Part shown: in pieces, positions 45,672 through 57,798 of the stretch
Layout: each line of letters begins with the position of its first letter
Position numbering within the stretch: position 1 is the first letter of the stretch
Assembly (NCBI GenBank): GCA_003952965.2
Contig: CM025852.1
Span: 4,077,372-4,141,371 of the forward strand
Origin: Morella rubra
Taxonomy: Eukaryota; Streptophyta; Magnoliopsida; Fagales; Myricaceae
Direction: 5' to 3'
Length of the DNA: 64,000 nt
Translations under genes and position numbers: made by a program
The notes under the pieces: model-generated
Told to the model about the DNA's origin: nothing
Databases searched by the model: none
The model's input: the letters and a program-made list of their open reading frames with translations, nothing else

Positions 45672-46590
45672 TCAACCAGGATGCCTCATCACCCCATCTT
45701 CAACCACACGCTTCTCTTGGTGCCATCGCATATCCGTTGCCGTTTGTCTTGATAGAAACAATCTCTGCAACCTCGTTTTCAAAGGAAAATGCCACAGCAC
45801 TTTTTGAGAAGCCTTTGATTTGCTATTTTGACCGTACTTCCACCTCGATTCCCCACACACCAGACACTCTTGTAATTCACTATGCTCCTTCCAAAACAGT
45901 ACACAATCATTTAAGCACGTATGTATGTTATCGTAGCTAAATCCTAAATTCTTTCTCACCTTTTTTGCCTCATAATAATTTAATAAGTGTCTCCCCCTAC
46001 ATATTTTATCAAGCCCAACACATCTTCAAACGCCTTTACAGTCAAATTATTCTTCGACTTCACATGAAGTAATCTAACAACGAAAGACAACTTTGAGTAC
46101 TTCTTACACCCGAGATACAGCTCTCGCTCAGCATCTGCCCATAACTTAGTATACGCAGAAAACCCGTCTCTAGACCCAGACACGACTTTTTCAGGACCCA
46201 GCATATTTTCACCAGCGTTCTCATCAACCCCTGTTCCTGCTTCAAAATATTCTAACATATATCTCATAGCATCATTTATGTTTCCCTCAGAGTCCTCGTT
46301 TCTTTTCAGGTTCTAAACTCACTACCCTATTAGAAACTTCTGAAATTAACTCTTCGTGAAATACCCAATGAGTGTAACTCTGGTCAAACCCAATTATGAA
46401 TAAATGATCCTCCATCTTGTCCACAAGTTGGAACAACACGTTCTTACATCTCTTACATGGACATCTTATTAGTCCCGACTATCTGCATAACTACGGGCAA
46501 CGCTCATAAAATCTTGAACACCATCACTAAACTTCGCACTTTTGAGTTTATCAGCCTCATAAATCCAGCTCTTATCCATATTATTCCTTC
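45672..46590 (-). pseudogene. TNP2-type CACTA transposase, N-terminal remnant
   Basis: The start reads MDKSWIYEADKLKSAKF at about 46580, then SDGVQDFMSVARSYADSRD and, after a frame break, RCPCKRCKN-like residues: the transposase-associated zinc-binding domain of CACTA TNP2 proteins. It continues with DHLFIIGFDQSYTHWVFHEE (46420-46360), MLEYFEAGTG, and AYTKLWADAERELYLGCKKY (46175-46115). Then come NDCVLFWKEHSELQECLVCG and KVLWHFPLKTRLQRLFLSRQ with TATDMRWH (45905-45730), the start of the Transposase_21 catalytic part. The rest of the catalytic domain is missing, so this element is not autonomous. Confidence 0.88.
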
Positions 46591-48346
46591 AAAGAAAAAA
46601 ATACAAACAATAATGCAAGCAATGATGACATTCATACTCAACTCCAATTTCTTCGGGTGATAGGTCCTATCCCATTCAAGTTGACAATATCATGTACTAT
46701 GAGTAATTGACCCGACCATTGTAATCGATGCTCTAGAAATTTAAACAGCATTTCTCTTTAGTCCCCAGATACATACCTAACATATTGAGCATAAACGCCC
46801 ACCAAGACAAGTGTGTAAGCTCAATACTGAATGTGTATCCGAAGGACAAAAGGAGATTTGCATCGAAATTTCTAAACACATCTGTCACAATAGAATATAC
46901 AATTACACACATTACGCATATTGTAAATTCAAACTGTCCATAACGTGGACAATTCAAGAATTACACCGAGTTCGTTATCCAAACTCCATGTAATTCTTAA
47001 ACCGGGGCTAAGACTATTAAATGAATGCATTAACATAACAGCAAAAACCATTTGGACGTGTTCATAAATGTCCGAACCATACATATTAGCGTTCGGATGT
47101 CTTTAGGAAAGTATCCGAACTAAAAACTAGAGTCCGGAGGTTTATAAGCCATCCGAATTGAGATTGTCGAACAAGACTGTTCTTCAACACATAGACTCTA
47201 TTTTCAACTTAAATTCATGCCAAAATCAACCCAAATCACAAACAATTCAATATAAACACATCACAACCAATCTCAAACTACTTTGTTATCGTTTTAGACC
47301 CTAAAAATTCTAAAAACACATGCTTTGATATCCTAAAATCCTTGGTTTTCATCCTAAAACAAAAGAAATTTTAAAAATCACTAACCTCCAAATGAAATGC
47401 TCATTTCACACTCTTTTCAATGAGATTGTCGTCTAAAATCAGCTCCCGTCTTCTCCTCTTGCTCAAATCCCTCAAATTTTCTAAGTTTTTTATGTTTTGG
47501 GTACTATCTGCAATTCTGCCACTTTCATACGATTAAATATCATTCAAATTGATAAAACCTCGTTTGGACGCCTACGTGTATTAGTTCATGAGGGAATTGC
47601 TACCACTAAAATTTCATAATCATCCGAACAACGAAATATGAGTCTGAATGGATTCTTATAGTTCACGACATTATTTTAGTAATCCTCAAATGACAGCGTC
47701 TGGCCATAAAGTAATCGTTCGGATTATACACCACTATCCGAACACCAACTTACATTTCACGACACCGTTTTCGGAACACTTCACAACATCATACGAACAC
47801 TACCTTAGAAATTCCAAGACGCTAGCATCTCTCAACGTCTGGACGCTGTTGTAAATCCCAAACGACAGCGTTTCAATAAAATGATCGTAAACGAAAGAGT
47901 CGCGGCCGTATAAACAAGCATTTGGACCGTTTTGTACATAATTTCGAGGTTTCTATAAACCGTCCGGACGCTACCCTTGAGGTTCGAACAGGTTTCCATG
48001 AACTTTTTTTTTTTTTTTTTATTTTTCTTTTTTTTTGTAAGCTTATACAATTATATTTATTAGCAAGTTTTAAATAACCAAAGTTAGTTAATAATATCAA
48101 CATTATTTTGAATTAGTGTACCGAAATTAGAAACGTAACATTAATTAACATATTGTATTAAGTTCTAATAAATACAAATAACATAACTGAAATAATATAA
48201 ATATATCAATTATCATCAAAACATAATATAAACAAAATAATATCAAATAAATACCAATATATGTCTGCAAAACATAATATAATAGTAAATGTCCTCAAAA
48301 CATAATAACAAAAATAAATATCATGATAAAACTAAATACAGATAGA

Positions 48347-49470
48347 CTACTGCTCATCATCGTCATCCGTGAGTTTTAGAACTTGATGGACTTGACAAAG
48401 GTGCTCCTCCATCAGCCTGACCCACTCAGTCAAGACAAATAACGTTGCACTGGTTGCCAAGCCCTTCAGAACCTCCTGAATCGCAGTGATCTCCTTCTTC
48501 CACCCAGAGTCCATGTCTGCGACCTTGCGCTCCAAAACTGTCAGCTGACCATTGAAATCACTCACCATCTCATGGGTGGGTAGCATTATCGATTGCATCC
48601 GCTGAGTCAGCTCCGTCATCATCCTGTCCATCCAACTCAGCTGTTATGCCTCAACTCCCTAGGTCGAGCCTTATCCAGGATCCTACTCCTCCATAGCCTC
48701 CTCAAGCTGCTCTTGTCTTCTAATTCTAGTAGTCCGAGCGGCATTCAGCACTCTGCATGTCTGAGCCATCGATTTGGAAGCATTGTCTTGTTGATCGACC
48801 CAAGTGGAAAGGCCCTCGGCTTGTTAGCACTCTCAGGTACCATCATGGCGTGCATGAATTGGGTTAGAAGAATCCCGTGCAGCAATGAATTTATAGCATC
48901 AGTCTTCAAGGCCTCTACACGAATAGACTGGTAGATGTACGATGTCATATCAACAGATAGCCCCCATACAACTACCAAGTACATAAGCTCAGCCTGGCTA
49001 TAAGAAAGCTCTGTGGTGTGCTTCTTCGGGTCAATGGCGGAGCATAAGATTAGGTGCATAATTCGCCAAAAAGGAAGCAACTGCCTGTGTATCAAATAGC
49101 TTCCCTCTAAAATAGCTCTATCCTCGCCCAGCATAGTCACATTACCTCGGCCTTAGTAGGCCAGCCCTCCTCGCTCATTGGCAGGTTTCAGAATGCTCGC
49201 ACATTACGGACAGTTTCCTCCATACTCGGCTCCTCAAGGTCTCTTGCCCATAATATAGCACAATAAAACTTTCGCACCAGATTCTTCGAAGCATAGCCGA
49301 TCCTATGGATCAACGGAAGCCAACCTATCTTCTCCATAACCTTTGAAAGCGTCCTACCTTCAAATGTAAGATCATTAAAATCTGTCAACTTGATGTCCTA
49401 TTCAACAACAAACGAGTGGGACGTAATAATCACTGTATGATGCTCCATCGTTAAAGATGGAGTGAAAGGT
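48347..49470 (-). pseudogene. Plant-transposon-domain protein (PF20167-like) in CACTA element 2
   Basis: From about 49388: LTFEGRTLSKVMEKIGWLPL, ASKNLVRKFYCAIL, then 49140 onward HLILCSAIDPKKHTTELSYS, AELMYLVVVWGLSVDMTSYI, and finally a coiled segment MTELTQRMQSIMLPTHEMV to a Glu/Asp-rich end (48631-48347). The ASKNxVRxFYA pattern fits the domain called putative plant transposon protein. Frames are broken at about 49160 and 48690. A shortened copy is in element 3 (54221-54510). Function unknown. Confidence 0.6.
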
Positions 49471-51299
49471 TGCTCATCATCAGCCTAGCCACTGGTACAT
49501 GGATGTTTGCACATTTTTTTAAAAAAATTTGCACAATAAAGCGTTCGCATAGTTAAAAAGACGTCCAAACATTAAAACAAATTTTCGAACCAATTGTCAA
49601 ACCGTCTGAACACCAATGACATCGTTTGGACATCTAGATGAAGTGTTCGAACACTATCAAAATGTCAACGTAGCCGTTTTCAAAATCTAAAAAGTGTCCA
49701 AATAGATTTAGGTATCCATCCAAACCCAAACAGATAAGAAAACTATTTAAATTTAACATTCAAATGTCCGGACAGCACTGAAAAGTGTCCAGACACAATA
49801 AAAATGACATCGTATAATCTAAGGGATACTATCAAGTGTTCGAACAGAGATAGGCAGACGTCCGAATGTACAATAGAGAATTAAACTCTTTAAATTTAAA
49901 GTAAACCATGTTCGGACAGATTTCATATAGAGTCTGAACAAACTCAAAACGACAACGTATACCTCTGAATGACACGGCATAAGTTTGAACGACTCAGGGA
50001 CACGTCCGGACGACACAAGAAAGTGTTGAGACAATAATAGGAGGACGTCCGAGTTAACTCAACCACGGCAGCATCCCTCCACCTCCCACACACGCCCTAA
50101 AACACAAAATAATACACTTAAAAAGTTCATAACACTTAACACAATTAATTTCAACGTAAATATCAATAAAAAAACACAATGTACTATGCAAAAAATGGAA
50201 TTGAAATTCTATACGTAAAACTATAAAAAAATTGAAATTTTTATGGTTAAAATCTTGTTAAAAGTAAACAAAACATACTTGAATGTGATTAGATCCTTCA
50301 AAGAGTGAAATGACGTTAAGATTTGAAAAGAAAAACTTGAGTTTTGAGAGATTTTTTATGAGAAATGGCTTGGTATTTGTGAAAATGCCGAACTGTTCGA
50401 CTTTTCAAAATTTGTCGATGGCTGCAAACGTCTTGCATATTGTCCAGACGCTTATTTGCACACGTGGCCCAATCAACGTACTTCCTATTAAATGCAAAAA
50501 TTTAAACCGTTTAAAATAGTTCGGCATAATAAACACATCCAGATGTTTTATCCCAACGTACAAATGGTTTTCCACTTATTTGGCACGACGTGGAAGCGCA
50601 CGTTTGGCTGAATAAATGTCGAATTCCATCCGGACGATGACAACTATTTTCAAATTTCGTATAACGTAAACACGTGTAAGCCATGCGACGATTACATGAA
50701 TGTCGGACGGGTTCTCAACCTTTCCAACAGTGTCTTTTCATCATACATGTTTGGACTCTAATCCTTGTCGTTTGAACGTGTACCTCATTCACCCCCTATT
50801 GCAATAAGGTTGTCCGGATGCTGATGGACACCGTCCGAACTTAAATTCACTAAATTTACTTTACATAACTGAACTTAATTTATTTAAATGATTTAATTTA
50901 CGTAATTAATTTACTTCACTCAATTTAACACAATGTAATTTGACTCAAATTTTTAACTTAATTTATCTATTTTGAATACATATATATATAGTTAAGCATA
51001 CTTTTATATTAAACATCCGTTATATCTAATCACCCATTTCATTGTAATTGTAAGCTAATTACACTAACCGATGCAATCTAATTACACTAACCGTTCCGTT
51101 AACATAGCACTCGTACTAATTACCCATTTGATTGTACTAATTATCCCTTTAAATTATAATAAATTTAATCTAGTGAAAGAACATAATTAATATAAAAAAT
51201 CAAAAATAATTTAAATACCGAACCAAAAACACAATCATAATGTCTAGTACAAGCCTTAAATGGTCCTTCAAACAATAAATAAATAATAGTGATAAAGCA

Positions 51300-51720
51300 T
51301 AAATAAAATACTAGTTCAATTCACGAGCTGGCTCGTCCATATCTTGCCCGAGGGTGTCACGAACATGTGCCAAATGCTCTTCCATATTATCCACCTGTCT
51401 GACGAGTGTCTGCAGCTGTATCGGAACGGTATGGACACACTGGGACAGTTGAAACAATTGTTCTCGCACAGAGAACAATTCCATCCGCATAGTATTTAGC
51501 TCTTTCGTTAAAGCCCTATCCGTTAGAGCATTTGGTCTCCAGACCGGTCAAGCGGCATTAGAGCTCCATGCACAACGAATGCGTTGGCTCCACTATCGCC
51601 CAAATACTCTCCTTCAACTCCACTAAAAAGGCATCCGCCCAAGCTGGTCGCTCTGTCTGTCCCCCGACATTGGTGATACTTCTCCCAGAGCATTCCATGG
51701 TCAACCAAGCAAAAACTGTT
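51300..51720 (-). pseudogene. Second coiled-coil remnant in CACTA element 2
   Basis: Minus-strand frames contain MECSGRSI-like and AWADAFLV-like residues and a Glu/Leu-rich coil with repeated Gln/Met spacing. The same region is at about 56150-56560 in element 3. It ends near 51310 with an Asp/Glu-rich tail. I cannot name a family. Confidence 0.4.
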
Positions 51721-53805
51721 TGAACATAAACACAAACCGTTCGCTTGAATGTCTAACTGCATCGTTTGAAATACAAAGGCGTTCTGAACTTTAAAAACAC
51801 GTCCGGACGGTTTTCATAACATCTGCACGTGGTTTCAATTAACACAAAAAAAGCAGCATAATTTGATGAACACAAACAACATAACAAACTAAATAGCGAA
51901 CTGTATTCAATTGAAATGCATGAAATTGAAAGCAAATTCATGAAGAAAGTTTTACTTGAAGTTGTTTGAGAGATCTCGAACGGGTAGTGAAAACGTTTGA
52001 GGGAAAAGTTTGAGAGAAGAGAGTAAGTTTGTGATTTTGACAAAGTCTGGCCAGTTTAATGTTTTCAAGAAGGGTCCGAATGTATTTCATTTGCATTAGG
52101 ATGGTTCTCAGCTGTTTTATTCACACGTGGCCTGATCAAATTGTAACTTCATTAAATATGGCCAATTCGAAAAGGTTCTAGAACTTATACCGTCTGGACG
52201 GTATTTATTAGTTCGGACGGTTTGATTTCATGTGTCTGAAGTTTTGTAACATGGAACCAGAAGATTCGCGGAAGAAGCTCTCATACTTGTGAGGACATGT
52301 TTTTTACCATTCAGACTGTATAATTTTTTCCCTTGGAACGCGGTTGAGAATGTCCAGACGATATTCAATGTTCGTGACAATTTTTAATTTGTCACTATAT
52401 GCTAAAGATTATTATTTGCTAGGTAATGTCCGTACAGACGTTGTAAAAAAAGGGTCCGGACGGTATTGTAAAAATTGTGACAATTCTAATTGTCACTCAG
52501 TTACGACGATTTGGAAATTTGTCACCCAGTATAGAGTCTGAACGGGTTGCTTATCTGTCTGGATGGTATTTTGTATATTGTGACTATTTTTATCGTCACT
52601 CATTCGTGACGTGTGTATGTTGTCATACCGGAGATGCATCCGAACGTGATTTTGACCAGTTTGGATGGTTTTGGGTGACGAAATTAATTTTTTGTCATGG
52701 AAAGGTCACTTTAGGTGACAAAATTTGGTTTGACACACAAAATTTTATCACCTAAAACTATATTTCTTGTAGTGTGACAAACTACATCATAGAAGATAAG
52801 TCTCCACAAAATAGTAGGGTTTTGAAACAAGCCCACCAAACTAATACAAAGGCCATAAAACAGTGGTCCCGCTAAAAGGAAACCAAGGCTTGGAGCATAG
52901 GCAGTGATCAGAGCACCAAGCATATATAGCACAGCTGCCATGACACTACAAGAAAAAAGACTTTGGGTGACAAATTTGTCACCCAAAATAAAAAATTCGT
53001 CACCTAATGTTTTGGGTGACAAAACTGAGTTGTCACTCGATTTGTCACCTAAAGCTCGTCAGCCAAAGTTTTGGGTGACGATTTTGACATTCTGTCCCGT
53101 GAAACCGATCGGACATTTTACACATCCTCCGAACGATGTTTTTTCATAGCGACGAAATAAAAATCGTCATGCGTAGTACAATTCAACTGTTTGCATGAGC
53201 TGTACGAACGTATTCTAAATATGTTTAAACGATTAATGAGAACGGTTTTTCCCTGGCGATGAAATGAATTTCATCATCTACAATACTTGCGCACGGGTAT
53301 ACAACATCATCCGCACGTACAGACATTCTATCCGGACTCCATCGTAAAGACGTCTGCACCGCTGTTTCATTTATGACAATATTTTTATTTGTCATCCTCC
53401 AAATCCGTTCGAACTGTGACGCATAACGTCCGGACACTTGTTCTGTTGCACATGTTCGAACTTTTAGTTTTAGCGTGCGCACTTGTGCTAGATAAAAGAT
53501 TGTTTGCACACGAAAACAATCATTCGAACGGACTAATTTGACGTGATATGTCCGAATGGAATTTTAAGCGTGCACATGTTATCAATGCCAATTAACTGTT
53601 CGGACTTCGACTCATATCGTTCGAACGGTTTTCTTGTTATGTCAAATAATTAAATTAAAATTTAAAAATAATTTACAAATAATATAAATAAAAAGATATT
53701 CAATGCTCATTAAATAATAAAATATCTATAAATATGCAATCATTATTAAAAGTAAATACAATAGGTAATTGATAAGTGCTAAGAAAGTAGTAAAAATATA
53801 TAAAT

Positions 53806-54510
53806 CTACCCAAATTTTCGTTTGGGTGTCGAACGAGATTGCAGCTGTCTGACCTGCTCCACCAGCTGCTCACTCATATGCTCCGCCATTAGTTGCATCC
53901 TCCGTTCTTGTTGTTCCACTAGAGTCCTTTGCTGCTCCTCCATCATCTTCCGGTGCTCTTCGACTTTTTTTCGTTGCTGCTCTGCCATCATCTGCATCAG
54001 TCTTCGTCTTTCCTCCGTTGCTACTCCTCCATCATCTGCAAATGCTCTCGCATCGTCTGCTCTCATTATCTGTAATCTGGCCCTCCTCCAACTTCCGGGA
54101 CAAATCAACGACGATACTGATGAAGATGATCCAACAGATTGTATTGAACGGCCTAAACCTCGCACGTAACTCGTTTTCGACCTTAAGTCCTCAGCGAAGA
54201 TCTCCACTCATACCTCCATACTAGGCTCCTCGAGGTCCCTCACCCGAATATAGAGCATAAAACTCTCGCACCATATTCTTTGACGCATAGCCGGTCCTAT
54301 GGATTAAAGGAAGCCAACCTAACCCCTCCACCACCTCCGGAAGCGTCCGACCCTCAAATGTGAGATCGTTAAAGTCTGCCAACTTGATATCCCACTCGAC
54401 AACAATCGAGCAAGACATAATGATTACTGTATGCTGCTCCACCGTTAAAGCTTGAGTGGAAGGTTGCTCGTCATCAGCCTGGCCACTGGTACGTGAACGC
54501 TTACTCATTT
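53806..54510 (-). pseudogene. Fused remnant ORFs of CACTA element 3
   Basis: From 54510 down to 54221: SKRSRTSGQADDEQPSTQAL, ADFNDLTFEGRTLPEVVEGL, HRTGYASKNMVREFYALYSG, the plant-transposon-domain start. At about 54210 it joins, by the internal deletion, EIFAEDLRSKTSYVRGLGRS (54200-54140) and the Met/Gln/Glu coiled C-terminus of the other ORF (to 53806). Neither ORF is complete. Confidence 0.7.
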
Positions 54511-54539
54511 TTTCAGAATCTGCACAAAACAGCGTTCGC

Positions 54540-54740
54540 ATGGTTAGAGACATGTCTGAACCAAAATAACATCGTCCGAACACCAATAATGCAGTCTAGA
54601 CGTTTACTTGAAGCGTCCGGACATTATCAAAACAGAGTTTGCACGGTTAGATACATGTCCAAACCAAAATAACATCGGCCGAACACCAATAATGATGTCC
54701 AGACGTTTACTTGAAGCGTCCGGACATTATCAAAACGTCA
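54540..54740. repeat. ~100-bp tandem duplication
   Basis: The block with CATGTC(T/C)(G/A)AACCAAAATAACATCG and ending CGTCCGGACATTATCAAAAC occurs twice, about 54537-54640 and 54641-54740. Element 2 has one diverged copy near 49555-49665. The doubling therefore occurred in element 3 after the two elements split. Confidence 0.85.
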
Positions 54741-57700
54741 ATGTATCTATTTTGAAAGTCTAAAAATAGTCCGAACAGCTTTGGATATCCGTCTGAACCC
54801 CAAGCAGATGAAAAACTATTTAAATTTAACATTAAATAGTCCAGACATCATTGAAAAAGTGTCCGGACACAATCAAAATGACAAGAGTTAACACAATCAA
54901 AACGACAACGTATACCACCGAGTCCGGACATAGTCCTAATGTCGACCAAATATAATGTCGGAAAACTCAAGAACGCGTCCGAACGACGAAATAAAGTGTC
55001 CGGACGCTTTCTGGAGGACGACCGAGTTAACTCAGCCATGGCAGCGTCCCTCCACCTCCCCACACGCCCAAAAATACAACCAAAACACAAACTAATACAC
55101 TTAAAACAAACCTAACACTTAACACAATCAATTTCTACGTAAAAATCAATTAAAAAAACACAATGTATTATGCAAAAAATGGAATTGAAATTCTATACGT
55201 AAAAGTATAAAAAAAATGAAATTTTTACCATTAAAATCGTGTTAAAAGTAAGCAAAATATACTTGGATGTGATTAGATCCATGAAAGAGTGATATTACGT
55301 CAAGATTTGTGAAGAAAAAACTTGAGTTTTGAGAGATTTTTTTAAGGAGAAACGGTTTGGTATTTTTTGAAAATGACGAACTATCAACTTTTGAGAATAC
55401 GTCGCTAGCGTCCAGACTTTATTCTGCACACGTGGCCCAATCAACGTACTTCGTATTAAATGCCAAAATTTAAACCGTTTAAAATAATTCGGCACAATAA
55501 ACACGTCCAGACGTTTGTATCACAGCGTGCGAACGTTGTTCCTATGAATTTGTGCGACGTGAAGCGCACGTTTGGCTGAATAAACGGCGAATGTCTTCCG
55601 GACGTCTATAACCCGTGTGGACGGTGACAACCGTTTTCAACTTTCAAATAACATAAACACGTGTACGCCACGTGACGGTTTCGGGAATGTCCGAATGGCT
55701 AGTAGATTTATTTCGCATGTTAAATTCACTAAATTTACTTTACTTCACAAAACCTAATTTATTTAAATGATTTAATTTATTTCATTCAATTTAACCAATG
55801 TAATTTGGCACAAATATTTAACTTAATTTATTTATTTTGAATACATATATATATAGTTAGGCATACTTTTATATTAAATATCCGTTATAACTAATCACCA
55901 TTTAATTGTAATTGCAAGCTAATTACTCTAACCGTTACAATCTAATTACACTAACCATTCCGTTAGTGTAATCACCCATTTAATTTTACTAATTATCCGT
56001 TTAAATTGTAATAAATTTAATCTAGTGAAAAAACATAATTAATATAAAATATCAAAAATAATCCAAATACCGAACGAAAAACACAATCATAATGTCTAGT
56101 ACAAGCCGGAAACGGTCCTTCAAACGATAAATAAATAATAGTGATAAAGCATAAACAGAAGACTAGTCCAAATCACGAGCTACCTCTGGCTCATCCAAAT
56201 CTTGTCCGAGGGCATCACGAACATGCCCAAATGCTCCTCCATATTATCCACCCGTCTGACGAGTGTCTGCAGTTGTACCGGAACGGTATGGACAAACTGG
56301 GACAACTGAGACAATTGTTCTCTAATCCTTATTATTTCCATCCGCATAATATTCAGCTCTTCCGTTATAGCCTATCCGTTAGAGCAAGTTTGGTCTCCAG
56401 ACCGGTCAAGCGGCATTGGAGCTCCATGCACAACGAATGCGTCGGCTGCACTATCGCCCGAATACTCTCGTTTAACTCCGCTAAATAGGCGTCTGCCCAA
56501 GCTGGTCGCTCTGTTTGTCCCTCGACATTGGTGATACTTCTCCCAGAGCATTCCATGGTGAACCTAGCAACCGTCCGAACATAGCATAAACCGTTCGCAC
56601 GAATGTCAAACTGTCGTTTAAATTTTAGATATCCGAACGACATAACGTCCGGACGTTTAAGAAAACTTTCGGATGGTGTAAAAAGACGTCCGAACGTGTT
56701 TCAATGAACACCAGCAAAACAGTAATTTGATAGACACAAACAACACAACAAACTAAACGGACGGTATTTAATCGAAATGCATGAAATTGAGAAGCAAATT
56801 CATGAAGGAAGTTTTACCTGAAGTTCCTTGAGAGATCTCAAATGGATAGTGAAAACGTTTGAGAGAAGTGAGTGAGTTTGTGATTTTGACAAAGTCTGGT
56901 GGTTTTAATGTGCCCAGTACCCGTCCAAACTCTGTAGATTCGAGTTCGGATGCTTCTCAGTGGTTATATTCACACGTGGCCCTATCAAATTTAACGTCAT
57001 TAAAATGCCCGATTCGAAAAGGTTCTAGAACTTATACAGTCCGGACGCTATTTATGGGTCCGACGGTATCGATGTCACGGGTCTGAAGTTTTGCAACGTG
57101 GAACCACACAATTCGCGGAAGAAGCATTTATAATTGTGCGGACCTTTTTTTCCCGTCCGGACTTCATTTTTTTGTTAGAAATGGTGACAACGTCGGACTG
57201 ATAGAGTGTTCATGATGATTTTTAATTTGTCACTCTATCCTGACGATTATTATTCGTTAGGTAATGGACGTTGTTTTATAAAACTCAGTGATGACGGTTT
57301 CGATATTATTCTGAGTGAAACGATTACGACGACAAGTCCACTAAGAGTGAAAAAATTGTGACGATTCTAATTGTCACTCAGTTACGAAGATTTGGAATTT
57401 GTCACCCTACAGCGAGTCCGAACGGGTTTCTTTTTCGTCCAAACGGTCATTTGTTTTTGTGATTATTTGTATCGTCACTCATTCACGACGCGTGTATGTC
57501 ATCACACCAGAAATACGTCCAAACGGGTTTTGGGCTGTCCGGACGATTTTGGCGTTCCTTGATGGTTTTTGTGATGAAATTAATATTTGTCATAAAAAGT
57601 TCACTTTAGGTGACAAAATTTGGTTTAACACCCAAAATTTTGTCACCTAAAACTAAATTTCTTGTAGTGTGATGAACATCTAACTGAAACCTTCAAGGAT

Positions 57701-57798
57701 GTGATTCCTTGCTAGACCCAAAGCTACATCATCCCGATGATCTGCTATTCTTGGAAAGAATGTTGGAAATATATATATATATATATATATATAATATG

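Larger units (their letters stand above)
43426..52777 (-). mobile_element. CACTA element 2 (9.3 kb), TGA target duplication
   Basis: Starts CACTAAAAGAAAAAAGAC at 43429 and ends ...ATTTCTTGTAGTG at 52774; TGA lies outside both ends (43426-43428, 52775-52777). The ends carry the GGTGACAAA/TTTTGTCACC motif. It encodes broken minus-strand CACTA proteins: TNP2 remnant 45672-46590, a second ORF 44770-45264 and a plant-transposon-domain protein 48347-49470. It occupies one intron of the transporter pseudogene and is related to element 3. Confidence 0.92.
40974..52943 (-). pseudogene. Plastidic D-xylose/H+ symporter-like 3-type sugar transporter, split by CACTA elements
   Basis: A major-facilitator sugar transporter resembling Arabidopsis At5g59250. 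Exons with GT/AG borders: about 52837-52943 (AAVLYMLGALITAYAPSL), 43288-43390 (MHGAPLYIAETCPS), 42824-43201 (SFQIDVVGGW, SPRWLLLRAVQ, LSKLRGRPPGDK), 42647-42694 (ITGQPSVLYYAG), 42488-42550 (SAASDATRVSVVIGVF), 42300-42380 (KVDDLGRRPLLIGG), 42078-42176 (LLLYVGSYQ), 41190-41326 (SEIFPLRTRGRG) and 40974-41078 (LGAENLFLLFAA). Lesions: Gly to Cys and Gly to Ser changes at LCIS, a one-base insertion after CPS, TCA to TAA near 42933, TGG to TGA near 42369, and an early stop in VPKTKGLK. CACTA element 2 fills one intron and CACTA element 3 sits at the 5' edge of the first visible exon. The N-terminal exons are absent. Confidence 0.9.
52941..57672 (-). mobile_element. CACTA element 3 (4.7 kb deletion derivative), TGA target duplication
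   Basis: Starts CACTACAAGAAAAAAGAC at 52944 and ends ...ATTTCTTGTAGTG at 57669, with TGA on both sides (52941-52943, 57670-57672). Its left part (to about 54205) matches element 2 from 43440 to about 45220; its right part (from about 54210) matches element 2 from about 49215 to 52774. So about 4 kb, including TNP2, is missing at one junction. It sits at the 5' border of an exon of the transporter pseudogene. Confidence 0.92.

Noticed and set aside
45590-46245. Plus-strand ORFs over the TNP2 region
   Set aside because: They are antisense shadows of the transposase remnant, which has clear family motifs on the minus strand.
57769-57792. (AT)n run as part of the hAT-like element
   Set aside because: It lies outside the 8-bp target duplication at 57799, so it is a separate microsatellite.
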